Below, in pieces: positions 45,001-53,234 of a stretch of 64,000 bases of DNA (within the stretch, counting starts at the first letter, position 1; the number at the start of each line of letters is the position of its first letter). Location: contig NZ_LVYD01000068.1 in NCBI RefSeq assembly GCF_002077945.1, positions 23,869-87,868 on the forward strand, written 5' to 3'. This DNA is from Niastella vici (GTDB lineage Bacteria; Bacteroidota; Bacteroidia; Chitinophagales; Chitinophagaceae). The notes under the pieces are model-generated. The model was given only the letters and a program-made list of their open reading frames with translations. It searched no databases and had not been told where the DNA came from. Both the position numbers and the translations under genes were made by a program.

Positions 45001-45657
45001 TTATAAATTTCGCGGATTCTTCCATCCTTTATTTAATCTATCGAGACTATCTTTCACTCTTTGTTCCCTGGTTTCGGCGCGTTTGGCGGTGACCACCCAT
45101 TCTACATATTCTTTCTTATTGGTAAAGGACAGTGACTCGAAGAAGGAGCTGGCCTTTTTGTTTTTGACCAGAACCGCTGTCAGGTCATCGGGCAGGCGCA
45201 CGATCTTTTTTGCCGGGTCAATGTAGTCGAGAATGGGGCGTTCTTTGGGTGGGGCCGGTTTCTTTGCGTCGGCTGCGGTTTTCATGCGAAAAGCAAAAGC
45301 CGACCAGGTATCATCGAAGGAGACCAGGCTGATCCAATGGAACTCCTCATGTTTCAGGAGATTGTCCCACCCCTTATCACGCGTGAGGTCGGTTTGGATG
45401 GAGGAGGAGCCTTTGGGGTAATAGCACCAGCAAAGCACGTCACCGGTTACCAGGGGCAGTACTTTGGGCAGTTCTTTATCGAGCTGGGCTTTATTGAGCA
45501 CGAACCAGTGGAGCTGCTGGAAATTTTTACCGCTGGAGGTTATGGATACCTCATTTGGCAGGGGGCCGAGGTGCTTTTTAAAGTTAGCCGGCGCATTGAA
45601 GGTGCGCAGGGTAAAGCCGGGTTTTATTTTGAACTTTTGGGCAATGGAAGTAGCCAT
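45001..45657 (-). CDS. YdeI/OmpD-associated family protein
   Basis: 218 residues. The C-terminal segment is characteristic of the YdeI/OmdA family: LPDDLTAVLVKNKKASSFFESLSFTNKKEYVEWV with AKRAETREQRV. The N-terminal part (about 1-140) is a separate domain resembling small DUF3052-like proteins (FTLRTFNAPANF, HWFVLNKAQLD). YdeI homologues were linked to peptide or bacteriocin tolerance in enterobacteria; the mechanism is unknown. Cytoplasmic by sequence. Confidence 0.82.
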   Translation of the reverse strand: MATSIAQKFKIKPGFTLRTFNAPANFKKHLGPLPNEVSITSSGKNFQQLHWFVLNKAQLDKELPKVLPLVTGDVLCWCYYPKGSSSIQTDLTRDKGWDNLLKHEEFHWISLVSFDDTWSAFAFRMKTAADAKKPAPPKERPILDYIDPAKKIVRLPDDLTAVLVKNKKASSFFESLSFTNKKEYVEWVVTAKRAETREQRVKDSLDRLNKGWKNPRNL

Positions 45658-45726
45658 GGTGCGGGTTTGAGGCTAAGATACCAAAACCCCTGTTGATCCA
45701 TTTATTGAAAGTTGCGAAGTGGGGCT

Positions 45727-46113
45727 TTATTTGGCCGCCACGGCTTCAATTTCCAATTTCCACTTTTTCTCGAGTAACTGGCAACAAATTACGGTACGGG
45801 CAGGGGCATGGCTGCCGAGGTATTTCTGCAGGATCTTTACATTGGCTTCGTCAAAGGACGGGTGGGCCAGGTAAAACCGGAGGGAGACAATGTTTTGGTA
45901 ACTCATACCAGCCGAGGCGAGGAGGGCGCCCATATGTTGCCAGATAAGATCGGCCTGGTCTTCGAATGAATTCGGCATATCAATACCATTGGGCAGGTAG
46001 CCATTGAGGCCGCTGAGGAATAAAAGGTTTGAATTGGCTTTTACTTCAACGGCGTGGCTGTAGTTGCGATAAGGCGGAAAAAGATTTTCCGGATTGTGTA
46101 ACAGGATGCTCAT
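45727..46113 (-). CDS. RidA/YjgF family protein
   Basis: 128 residues from the ATG at 46113 (an ATG 12 codons earlier is also possible). RidA pattern: YSHAVEVKANSNLLFLSGLNG, ADLIWQHMGALLASAGMSYQNIV and a last part with PARTVICCQLLEKKWKLEIEAVAAK. The arginine of the usual P-x-R-T motif, which binds the imine substrate's carboxylate, is kept (ARTV). Family trimers hydrolyse reactive enamines/imines; this subgroup is divergent and could have another substrate. Confidence 0.85.
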   Translation of the reverse strand: MSILLHNPENLFPPYRNYSHAVEVKANSNLLFLSGLNGYLPNGIDMPNSFEDQADLIWQHMGALLASAGMSYQNIVSLRFYLAHPSFDEANVKILQKYLGSHAPARTVICCQLLEKKWKLEIEAVAAK

Positions 46114-46217
46114 GGGAAGTAAATTATCATTTATAAAGGTTCTTTCCAAAAAGGGGAGTGCCAGGCGGGTGTGGGCTGCTGATAGTCAGTTTTTTCTGAT
46201 AAAATTTTTGTCAATTT

Positions 46218-46248
46218 TTTGGCTGTTTAAGATTTACGGTTATCTTTG
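46218..46248 (+). promoter_or_regulatory. Bacteroidota promoter of tRNA-Leu
   Basis: TTTG (46218-46221) and TATCTTTG (46241-46248) separated by exactly 19 bases, a perfect match to the phylum's sigma-factor consensus, about 90 bases upstream of the tRNA. Confidence 0.75.
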
Positions 46249-46339
46249 CAACCCGAATTTAAAAAGACACACCGCTGAAAAGCGGGAAGGTTCGGGAAAT
46301 CAACAAGTTCTTTTCTAATTTTTACAATAGATCTGAAAT

Positions 46340-46423
46340 GCCCAGGTGGCGAAATTGGTAGACGCACTGTGTTCAGGTCGCAGCGCTCGCAAGGGTGTGC
46401 TGGTTCGAATCCAGTCCTGGGCA
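46340..46423 (+). tRNA. tRNA-Leu (CAG)
   Basis: 84 bases folding into a complete class II tRNA: acceptor GCCCAGG / CCTGGGC with discriminator A, anticodon stem CTGTG / CGCAG around loop TTCAGGT giving anticodon CAG, a long variable arm and T-loop TTCGAAT. No CCA is encoded. It reads CUG codons. Confidence 0.97.
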
Positions 46424-46433
46424 CTTAATTAAG

Positions 46434-46462
46434 AAGCCTCTCGAATGTCGAGGGGCTTTTTT
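46434..46462 (+). terminator. Terminator of tRNA-Leu
   Basis: An 11-bp stem with one mismatch (46434-46444 with 46448-46458) and three-base loop followed by T residues. Confidence 0.8.
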
Positions 46463-46529
46463 CGTTAAATTAATCTCAATCTCTTCGCGGAAACCTCCAT
46501 AGTTTGTACATTTAAAAACAACAGAATTT

Positions 46530-46736
46530 ATGGCAGACTATAAATTTGACAGAAATGCTTTTCGGATACAGACTTTTGGCGAAGCGGATGCATCGAATAA
46601 ATTCAGCAAAGACACTCCATATGCTGAACGATTACGTCAAGCTTATTATCTTATTTCACAAGCCTACGGTTTCAGTATGTCGAATCAGCCTAGATTGGAT
46701 AAGAGTTTTTTTTCGATTAGAAAAATGAACAATTAA
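46530..46736 (+). CDS. Small partner protein of the nucleotidyltransferase
   Basis: 68 residues, hydrophilic, with helices around RLRQAYYLISQAYGFS and a C-terminal RLDKSFFSIRKMNN. The stop codon TAA overlaps the next gene's ATG by one base, so the two are translated together. The small helical first gene plus nucleotidyltransferase second gene resembles toxin-antitoxin organisation. I know of no characterised homologue. Confidence 0.7.
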   Translation: MADYKFDRNAFRIQTFGEADASNKFSKDTPYAERLRQAYYLISQAYGFSMSNQPRLDKSFFSIRKMNN

Positions 46737-47197
46737 TGGGCAACGTTTTTAATGATGATTTTCGGGATTTTATTCGAGCCTTGAATAACCATAATGTAGA
46801 ATATATTCTGGTCGGGGGTTATGCAGTAATTCTGCACGGATACAGAAGGGTCACTGGCGATATGGATATTTGGGTAAACCGTACTAAAGAAAATTATTAT
46901 AAACTGGCAAGAGCCTTTCATGAATTCCGCTTGCCTCTTTTTGATATGACCGAAGAAAAGTTTTTAGATGTAAATAGTGCAGATGTTTTTTCTTATGGCA
47001 GACCTCCTGTGAGTATTGATATAATTACAGAACTAAAAGGCGTTGAATTCAATTATGCATTTTCTCAAGCTCAATTATTTGAAGAAGAAGGTTTAAAAAT
47101 CAGATTTATACATTTAAACAACCTCATAGAGGCAAAAAAAGCAGCTGGTCGACATAAAGACCTTGATGATATTGAGAAATTGACTTCCGACGAATAA
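46736..47197 (+). CDS. Nucleotidyltransferase-fold protein
   Basis: 153 residues with the minimal nucleotidyltransferase motif: EYILVGGYAVILHGY followed by GDMDIWV, supplying the G-G and D-x-D metal-binding residues, and further conserved parts SIDIITELKGV and NNLIEAKKAAGRHKDLDDI. Relatives include AbiEii/DUF6036-type proteins found as toxins that modify tRNA or as cognate parts of toxin-antitoxin systems. With its 1-base overlap to a small upstream gene, a toxin-antitoxin role is plausible but unproven. Confidence 0.85.
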   Translation: MGNVFNDDFRDFIRALNNHNVEYILVGGYAVILHGYRRVTGDMDIWVNRTKENYYKLARAFHEFRLPLFDMTEEKFLDVNSADVFSYGRPPVSIDIITELKGVEFNYAFSQAQLFEEEGLKIRFIHLNNLIEAKKAAGRHKDLDDIEKLTSDE

Positions 47198-47303
47198 CAA
47201 CGAAGGCAGTTTCTAATGATGATCTGAAAAAAAAGCACGATTTAAAAAATGGGTTTATAATAAAGAGTTATTTATCGTATACTATAATTTATTGGATCTT
47301 GTT

Positions 47304-47891
47304 TTATGTAAATAAATTGGGTTCCGAGTTGTTTCTTTTTCGATACCGTCTTAGAGATAAGCCTTCTTCCCCTGGTTTCTCGTAAAATCTGTCAATTGCA
47401 TTGCAGGCTGGATTTCCGTCATTACCAAAAAAATGTACAAAAGTATTTTTATGCAGTTCGTTCAATGATTTGGCAAAGACTTCTTCGAAAAACTCTAAAT
47501 TATTGGTGATTTCTTCTTTAGTAACGCAAGTGCAGTCATATAAAACAGAATCGCTTTTTTTTCTATTCTTCTTCTTAACCATGTATAAATCTTCAAGCAA
47601 CTCAACTTTAAATTCATATTTTTTGTTGCTATGTGGTATTTTAAAGTAAAGAAATGAACCTCTGCTTAAAATTTTTTCAGACTTTTCAATCTTTGAATCG
47701 TTAGCTATCTCAGTAGATTTCTGTTTGCTATCTTTTTGTTCAACAGGCCAAGTGCCTGCTGGTTGTGCCTCAATGAAACAGTTTTCTTCAGCTTCAATAC
47801 GAATTTGAGCACCTTCCTGCAATTCTATTCGTTGCCCATTCGGGTTGTCGTAAAAATGCCCATTTTTATAAATTAAAATTTTGGTTTTCAT
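47304..47891 (-). CDS. Hypothetical cytoplasmic protein
   Basis: 195 residues from the ATG at 47891 (the frame extends upstream to 47978 but the extra part is hydrophobic and unlike a leader). Begins KTKILIYKNGHFYDNPNGQRIELQEGAQI, a compact beta start, then a lysine- and serine-rich linker and a charged C-terminal domain. No family recognised. It converges with the nucleotidyltransferase module and could belong to the same accessory patch. Confidence 0.55.
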   Translation of the reverse strand: MKTKILIYKNGHFYDNPNGQRIELQEGAQIRIEAEENCFIEAQPAGTWPVEQKDSKQKSTEIANDSKIEKSEKILSRGSFLYFKIPHSNKKYEFKVELLEDLYMVKKKNRKKSDSVLYDCTCVTKEEITNNLEFFEEVFAKSLNELHKNTFVHFFGNDGNPACNAIDRFYEKPGEEGLSLRRYRKRNNSEPNLFT

Positions 47892-48067
47892 TGCGAGTTT
47901 AATTTTACAGTATACAATATAAAAAAATATTGCATTACGTTCATCAGCCAGCGATATTGCTACTCCACTCAATTTCATTCCGAATGAACTTTATTATTGA
48001 TCAGGGATGGATTCAGTTTAGGGTTTACTCAATACAAAAAAATAGGGATATAGTAGGTTGACCTAAA

Positions 48068-49210
48068 TCAAGAAATCTGTAAAGTAGAAATATTTGATTG
48101 ACTCGCTTTTAGGTACTTGTTGAAAAAAGCTTCCAGCTTATCAAATGGTATCAGGTTAACCTTGTCGTATAAATCGCAATGGGTTGCTCCTGGCACAATC
48201 ACCAGTTCCTTTGGCTCGGCAGCCATCTTATAAGCATCTTCTGAATAGTAACGGGAATGTGCTTTCTCCCCCGCAACCAGCATAATAGGACGAGGCGAAA
48301 TCATTTCAATATTTGTCATCATCGGGAAACTGAAAAAAGACATTGGTGTTGTAGCCGTCCAGGCAGAAGTAGAGTTGATTGACCTTGGGTGGTAACCACG
48401 TTTTGTCTTGTAATAACTATAGAAATCTGCAAGAATTGGGTTCGGATTCTGTGGCAGTTTTTCAGGCATTAAATGGTCGCCTTTTACAATATTGCCCTTT
48501 TCGTCTAAAGGAATTTCATGCAACCCCAATGAATATTTTCCGTTTTCTGCATCAATCCATCGTTGTTGACTCAAATAATCAATCAGTTTATGGCGTTGTT
48601 CCTTTGTGTAATAATCTTTATAACCCTTGCTTATACTTCGCGACATATCATACATGGAAGCTGTGGCTATGGCTTTGATCCGGGAATCACTGGCTGCTGC
48701 TGTCAATGCCATGCCACCCAGGCCGCAAATAGCCATCACGCCTATCCGGTTGCGGTCAACTATAGGTAGCAGTCCAATGTAATCGACTGCCGCACTAAAG
48801 TCTTCGGTGAAGATATCCGGTGAAGCTACATTGCGAACATCCCCGCCACTTTCACCTGTGAACGAAGGGTCAAAAGCCAATGTTACAAACCCCCTGGAGG
48901 CCAATTCATTTGCATACAATCCTGAAGATTGCTCTTTTACCGCACCGAAAGGACCACTCAATACCAAAGCGGCATATTTTTTAGTCTTGTCAATGTTTTT
49001 GGGGATATATAGATTTGCGGCAATGGTAATTCCGTACCTGTTTTTGTAATGAACATTTTCCTTTGTTACCTTATCGCTTAGTGTAAAGGTTAAATATTCT
49101 TTGTTTTCTTCTTGTACCATTTTTTCTGTTTTTTGAGTGTTTGGATTTTCATTACAAGCCAGTCCCAATATTATCAGGAATGCAGCTATAAAGCTCTTAT
49201 TAAAATTCAT
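48068..49210 (-). CDS. Alpha/beta hydrolase lipoprotein with cysteine at the nucleophile position
   Basis: 380 residues. Lipoprotein signal (IILGLACNEN, cysteine near 19). The fold follows with LVLSGPFGAVKEQSSGLYANELASRG and DPSFTGESGG. At the nucleophile elbow the sequence is GVMAICGLGGMAL, cysteine in place of serine, as in dienelactone hydrolases. The acid is probably in MLVAGEKAH and the catalytic His in VPGATHCDLYD near the C-terminus. Family resembles YcjY/dienelactone hydrolase-like proteins. Last gene of the minus-strand operon, 12 bases after the acyltransferase. Confidence 0.87.
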   Translation of the reverse strand: MNFNKSFIAAFLIILGLACNENPNTQKTEKMVQEENKEYLTFTLSDKVTKENVHYKNRYGITIAANLYIPKNIDKTKKYAALVLSGPFGAVKEQSSGLYANELASRGFVTLAFDPSFTGESGGDVRNVASPDIFTEDFSAAVDYIGLLPIVDRNRIGVMAICGLGGMALTAAASDSRIKAIATASMYDMSRSISKGYKDYYTKEQRHKLIDYLSQQRWIDAENGKYSLGLHEIPLDEKGNIVKGDHLMPEKLPQNPNPILADFYSYYKTKRGYHPRSINSTSAWTATTPMSFFSFPMMTNIEMISPRPIMLVAGEKAHSRYYSEDAYKMAAEPKELVIVPGATHCDLYDKVNLIPFDKLEAFFNKYLKASQSNISTLQIS

Positions 49211-49221
49211 TTTGATTTTGT

Positions 49222-49809
49222 TTAATGGATTGATTTGATGATTTTGGCAGGAACGCCACCAACAATTGTATTAGCTGGAACATCAGTTGTTACTACTGCT
49301 CCAGCTGCAACGACCGCGTTTTCACCTATTGTTATTCCAGGCAATATGGTAGCTGCTGCACCGACCCATGCTTTTCTTTTTATGAGGATGGGCTTACAGA
49401 TGAGTGCTCTTCTGTCGGCCGGATCTAATGGGTGATTTTCGGTTACGAGATTAACTCTTGGTCCTAATAGCACTTCATCCTCTATTGTAATTCCCCCCAT
49501 GTCCAGAAATGAGCATGCATGGTTAATAAATACATTTTTGCCAATCTGTGTAAACCGGCCAAAGTTGGTGTAGAACGGAGCAAACACAACGGTGCTTTCA
49601 TCAATTTGCTGGCCGGTTATATTGCTTAACTGCTGCCTTATCTGGTCAACGTTGGTAGAAGTGTTGAGGCTGGCAGATAGCGCTATTGTACGGTTCACCA
49701 CCTCCAGCACTTTGAAATATTGGGGGTCATCCAGCCGGATGGGTTCTCCAGCCTTCATTCTATCAAAAATGTCCCGGTCAGATTGATGGGTTGTATCCTT
49801 GTTTTTCAT
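49222..49809 (-). CDS. Sugar O-acetyltransferase (left-handed beta-helix)
   Basis: 195 residues of the maltose/galactoside acetyltransferase (LbH-MAT) family: INHACSFLDMGGITIEDEVLLGPRVNLVTENHP supplies the catalytic His region, and VGAAATILPGITIGENAVVAAGAVVTTDVPANTIVGGVPA gives the hexapeptide coils. Trimeric acetyl-CoA-dependent enzyme. A typical N-terminal helical cap is present. In this cluster it may acetylate hydroxylated toxic compounds or sugars. A possible promoter box is at 49837-49844. Confidence 0.9.
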   Translation of the reverse strand: MKNKDTTHQSDRDIFDRMKAGEPIRLDDPQYFKVLEVVNRTIALSASLNTSTNVDQIRQQLSNITGQQIDESTVVFAPFYTNFGRFTQIGKNVFINHACSFLDMGGITIEDEVLLGPRVNLVTENHPLDPADRRALICKPILIKRKAWVGAAATILPGITIGENAVVAAGAVVTTDVPANTIVGGVPAKIIKSIH

Positions 49810-49836
49810 GTTCTTTCGGTTTAATATTCACTTATT

Positions 49837-49844
49837 CAAAGGTC
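49837..49844 (-). promoter_or_regulatory. Possible -7 box upstream of the acetyltransferase
   Basis: GACCTTTG on the minus strand, 27 bases before the ATG, resembling TAnnTTTG. The same octamer precedes the genes at 56754 and 62788. Confidence 0.35.
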
Positions 49845-50012
49845 TTTCATATCTTCCAATGCCTTGTAAAAACTATCAAACCAATTATTAAGAATTTCAA
49901 ACAATTGTAGCGAAGCAAGTAAAGGTTGTTCTGGTTACGCTCTTAAAGTAGTTATTAAAACGGGTAGGATATATAAAGTCAAAAGGGTATTAAGTCCTTG
50001 CAATCGCCAAAT

Positions 50013-50162
50013 CTATTTTAGTATAATATTTATTGTAGCAGCGCGAGTATGCTTACTGATCATTGGTGACCAATAAGGGCTCTCTCTGTATTTTTTCTTA
50101 TACACCTCATCAATCAATTTGTTTATATCACCTTCTACCGGTGAGAATGAAATTTCGCCATT
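50013..50162 (-). pseudogene. C-terminal remnant of a DUF2255 protein
   Basis: 49 minus-strand codons running from an upstream stop to TAG at 50013 read EISFSPVEGDINKLIDEVYKKKY and then SPMISKHTRAATINI, matching the end of DUF2255 proteins (IND-RID-AY-KY ... SPMI ... R-ATV). The N-terminal two-thirds are missing, and the fragment abuts the neighbouring small gene. The rest of the gap (49845-50012) shows nothing. Confidence 0.55.
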
Positions 50163-50174
50163 TCAAAGGAACAT

Positions 50175-50438
50175 CTAAAATTGCATCTCTGTAGATGAAT
50201 AAACAACGTTGTCAAAGTATTTAAACATCGGCAATGTCGAAATTAATTCTTTAACTCTCGCTTCATCAGTATCTTTAAATACCAGAAAAGCGCCTGTATT
50301 GTCATCTTTAACATAAAGATGCTCCAGAATTCCTTGTTCTTTCCATTGACCAACCACAGCAAATTCTTTAGGCATAAGCTCTTGTAAGTTAGTAATTTTG
50401 TTAAGATAATTGATGATGTTAACTTGTACTCTTTTCAT
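50175..50438 (-). CDS. Muconolactone-isomerase-like small protein
   Basis: 87 residues with a ferredoxin-like fold pattern: ELMPKEFAVVGQWKEQGILEHLYVKDDNTGAFLVFKDTDEARVKELISTLPMFKYF. Very similar to the 86-residue protein ending at 51292, a paralogue. The family includes muconolactone delta-isomerase and similar small stress proteins. The function here is unknown, but cyclic-carbonyl chemistry fits the neighbours. Part of the minus-strand operon. Confidence 0.8.
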   Translation of the reverse strand: MKRVQVNIINYLNKITNLQELMPKEFAVVGQWKEQGILEHLYVKDDNTGAFLVFKDTDEARVKELISTLPMFKYFDNVVYSSTEMQF

Positions 50439-50494
50439 TTTTTGATTTTTTAATTATTATTACTTAAATGTTGCGCTGTTGGAATGACTAATGA

Positions 50495-51190
50495 CTAATG
50501 ACTCAATAACATTTTGGCTACTGCTTCGCCAACACCTGCAGCCGATGCAGGATTTTGGCCCGTTACCAACCGGCCATCTACCACAACATTTTTAGTCCAG
50601 TTGGGTGCTGCCTGATGCGTAGCGCCGTGATTGATCAATGCGGTTTCCAACAAAAATGGAACAATATCTGTAGCCTGCACTTCCGCTTCTTCATTGTTCG
50701 TAAATGCCGCCAGCTTTTTACCTGCAATCAAATAGGAACCGTCACTGAGTTTTACATTCACTAAAGAAGCCGGACCATGACATACAGCAGAAACAACTCC
50801 ACCTGCTTCATAAATCTCACGGGTTACTTTTTGTATTCCTTTGCTATCTGCAAAATCCCACATCGTGCCGTGACCACCTGCATAAAATACAGCCGAATAT
50901 TTTGCTGTCTCTACTTTCTCCATACTCAGTGTATTCTTTAGGGCTGCCTGAAATTTTGGGTCATTCCAATAGCGCGCATTAATCGGATCTTTCATGTCCA
51001 TACTCACCTGGTCAACGGGTGGTTCGCCCCCCTTTACAGAAGCCAGTTCGTATTGTAGTCCGGCTTTTTCCAGTTGTTCCAATGCGTGCGTCAACTCGCT
51101 CAACCAAAAGCCTGTAGGTTGACCGCTTTTGCCTTTTACACTATTGCTCGTAACTACACACAGTACTGTTTTTGTTGTTTGCTGATTCAT
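50495..51190 (-). CDS. DJ-1/PfpI family protein (Hsp31-like)
   Basis: 231 residues of the type 1 glutamine amidotransferase-like fold: KGKSGQPTGFWLSELTHALEQLEKAG at the start and the nucleophile elbow SAVCHGPASLVNV with catalytic Cys and His. Glu in the GFWLSE loop is the usual third residue. Hsp31-type members act as glutathione-independent glyoxalases (methylglyoxal to lactate) and as chaperones. That fits a carbonyl-stress operon with aldo/keto reductases. Confidence 0.92.
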   Translation of the reverse strand: MNQQTTKTVLCVVTSNSVKGKSGQPTGFWLSELTHALEQLEKAGLQYELASVKGGEPPVDQVSMDMKDPINARYWNDPKFQAALKNTLSMEKVETAKYSAVFYAGGHGTMWDFADSKGIQKVTREIYEAGGVVSAVCHGPASLVNVKLSDGSYLIAGKKLAAFTNNEEAEVQATDIVPFLLETALINHGATHQAAPNWTKNVVVDGRLVTGQNPASAAGVGEAVAKMLLSH

Positions 51191-51291
51191 TGATTTTTCA
51201 TTTTGTTAATGCATGGTCGTAAATGCGACCGGAAATAGTAAAAACAGCCGTTCCTTATAAATAAATGCTGTTTGTGTACGGCTACTTTATT

Positions 51292-51552
51292 TTAGTATAG
51301 CTTATCTGCAATAATGTAGTCGATCTCGAAATATTTAAATAGGGGGAATGAAGTAGCTATTTTTTGGGCTCTTGCTTCGTCAACGTCCTTAAAAACTAAT
51401 ACAGCGCCCATCCTGTTATCTTTTAAGAATAAATGTTCTAAAACGCCCTCTTGCTTCAACTCTTCTCCTCTCGCAAATTCTTTCGGAAGTAATACATCAA
51501 TGTTAGGGACTTTGTCGAGTTCGCAAGTAATGTTTAAAATAATCCGGTTCAT
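51292..51552 (-). CDS. Muconolactone-isomerase-like small protein (second copy)
   Basis: 86 residues from the ATG at 51552; the longer frame overlaps the aldo/keto reductase end and is not supported. Same pattern as the gene at 50175: LLPKEFARGEELKQEGVLEHLFLKDNRMGAVLVFKDVDEAR. A tandem paralogue separated by the DJ-1 gene. Confidence 0.78.
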   Translation of the reverse strand: MNRIILNITCELDKVPNIDVLLPKEFARGEELKQEGVLEHLFLKDNRMGAVLVFKDVDEARAQKIATSFPLFKYFEIDYIIADKLY

Positions 51553-51607
51553 TTTTTTAATTTTAAATTGGTAGTATGAATGGGTATTTCTTCTGATTTT
51601 CTCCCTT

Positions 51608-52552
51608 TTATACCATCGCCTTTTCCCAGGAACCACGGGTGTCAACTCCGGCTTTGGCAGCAAGGCTCTCTATACTTTTTATCTCCTGCGGAGACAATTT
51701 AATTTTGGAGACCATTACAGCATCTTCTACTTGCGACACTTTTGTTACTCCTATTATAGGTAGTGTTTTTTTAGCAATGGCCCATGCCATGGCAACTTGG
51801 GCAACTGAAGCATTTTTACTCTCACCAATCGCTTTCATCGCATTGGTTAGCTCTTCCAGTTGGGGGAGTACCTTATTATAGCTGTTAGCTCTTCCACTAC
51901 CTTCCGGCAACGGATTTTGACTATTGTATTTTCCGGTTAAGGCCCCCTGCTCTAAAACCATATATGCGAAGAAGGTGATATCGTTCACGCTGCAGTAATC
52001 AATAATGCCTGTTTCTTCGGATGAACGGTATAATAGGCTGTAATGGTTTTGAACAGCGGAAATCTTAAATCCTTCTTTTGCCAAAATGCTATTTGCCTGT
52101 TTGATTTGATCAAGATTGTGGTTGGATACGCCGACCTGCTTTATTTTTCCACTTTTCAACAATGGTATTAGTTGAGGTGTCCATTTTTCAACATCATGCG
52201 GATTGTGTATCCAGTAGATGTCTATATAATTTGTTCCGAGGCGTTTGAGACTTTCATTCAACATTTTCTCAACAGGGTTTGCTGAATTATCCGCAATCTG
52301 TGGAGTGAATTTGGTAGATAAAATGATCTGTTGACGAGGATACCGCTTAACAAATTCTCCAAGAATAGTCTCTGAAGAACCCATTCCGTAAACAGCTGCG
52401 GTGTCCCAAAGGTTAAGCCCTGCTTTCTGGGCTTCATCAAAAACAGGCTTTAAATTTTCTGCTGTAAGGTTGTTTCCAAAAACCTGATCGCCACCCGCTG
52501 CGCCAATGCCCCATGACCAGGTGCCCAATGCTATTGATGGTAGATTATTCAT
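51608..52552 (-). CDS. Aldo/keto reductase
   Basis: 314 residues of the TIM-barrel AKR family: catalytic Asp/Tyr in NLWDTAAVYGMGSSE, Lys in LSTKFTP, His in YWIHNPHD, and the NADPH-binding end GVTKVSQVEDAV. NADPH-dependent reduction of aldehydes or ketones in the cytoplasm. One of four AKR genes in the island; this one is closest to the AKR5/plant-like type by length. Spaced 25 bases from the flavodoxin gene upstream. Confidence 0.93.
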   Translation of the reverse strand: MNNLPSIALGTWSWGIGAAGGDQVFGNNLTAENLKPVFDEAQKAGLNLWDTAAVYGMGSSETILGEFVKRYPRQQIILSTKFTPQIADNSANPVEKMLNESLKRLGTNYIDIYWIHNPHDVEKWTPQLIPLLKSGKIKQVGVSNHNLDQIKQANSILAKEGFKISAVQNHYSLLYRSSEETGIIDYCSVNDITFFAYMVLEQGALTGKYNSQNPLPEGSGRANSYNKVLPQLEELTNAMKAIGESKNASVAQVAMAWAIAKKTLPIIGVTKVSQVEDAVMVSKIKLSPQEIKSIESLAAKAGVDTRGSWEKAMV

Positions 52553-52577
52553 GATTTTATTTTTCTTTAGTCCAGTT

Positions 52578-53189
52578 TTAAACGAGTTGCTTAGCCTTGC
52601 TATCTGAACCTGGTAGTTTTTCTGACCGGTTAGTTAAACGCGAAGTAATTTCTGCGACTCTCTTTCCCAGGTATTCTGCTGTTTTAAGATCGCTTCCACC
52701 GGGTGTAATTTCCGGACTGGCATTATCCGATTGTGCCATAGCCCCCAGCCAACTTCCTAACCGATTTAAATTTTTTGTAGTCGCTGTACTGTTTGGATCA
52801 GCAGGATGCAAATCAAGTCCTACCCATATCATTCCATGCTGCGCAGCAAACAAAGCTATAGACATCAACGAGTTTAACTTGTCTCCATTCTGCGCCCCTG
52901 AATTGCTGAATCCTGCGGCAATCTTGTTGCGCCACTTTAATTCCGTCCAGGCAGTACGGGTTGAGTCCTCAAAAAACTGTTTGAGCCTTGCGCTAATAAG
53001 GCCGTTGTAAGTAGGCGATCCGAAGATGATAGCATCACTTTTTTCCAGGGCTTCCCAAGGGATGTTTTTTTCTGACACCGGAATAAGAGTTACCTCTGCT
53101 CCACTTACCTGACGTGCGCCTTTCGCTACAGCTTCTGCCTGCTTTGCAGTGTGACCATAACCGCTGTCATAAACAATTGAGACGATCAT
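52578..53189 (-). CDS. Flavodoxin-like NAD(P)H:quinone oxidoreductase, WrbA type
   Basis: 203 residues. FMN-binding loop IVYDSGYGHTAKQAEAVAKGA at the start, DAIIFGSPTYNGLISARLKQFFE in the middle, and the NSGAQNGDKLNS loop, as in WrbA. These enzymes reduce quinones by two electrons, avoiding radical formation. Length and motifs are complete. Its place in the aldo/keto reductase operon supports a quinone/carbonyl detoxification unit. Confidence 0.9.
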   Translation of the reverse strand: MIVSIVYDSGYGHTAKQAEAVAKGARQVSGAEVTLIPVSEKNIPWEALEKSDAIIFGSPTYNGLISARLKQFFEDSTRTAWTELKWRNKIAAGFSNSGAQNGDKLNSLMSIALFAAQHGMIWVGLDLHPADPNSTATTKNLNRLGSWLGAMAQSDNASPEITPGGSDLKTAEYLGKRVAEITSRLTNRSEKLPGSDSKAKQLV

Positions 53190-53234
53190 TTTTTTTGAAT
53201 TTTTAATTACGTTTTTTTGAAGATTACCTGTTTA

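Noticed and set aside
51553..51663. N-terminal extension of the small protein at 51292-51552
   Set aside because: It overlaps the end of the aldo/keto reductase gene, and its paralogue starts at the equivalent of the later Met.
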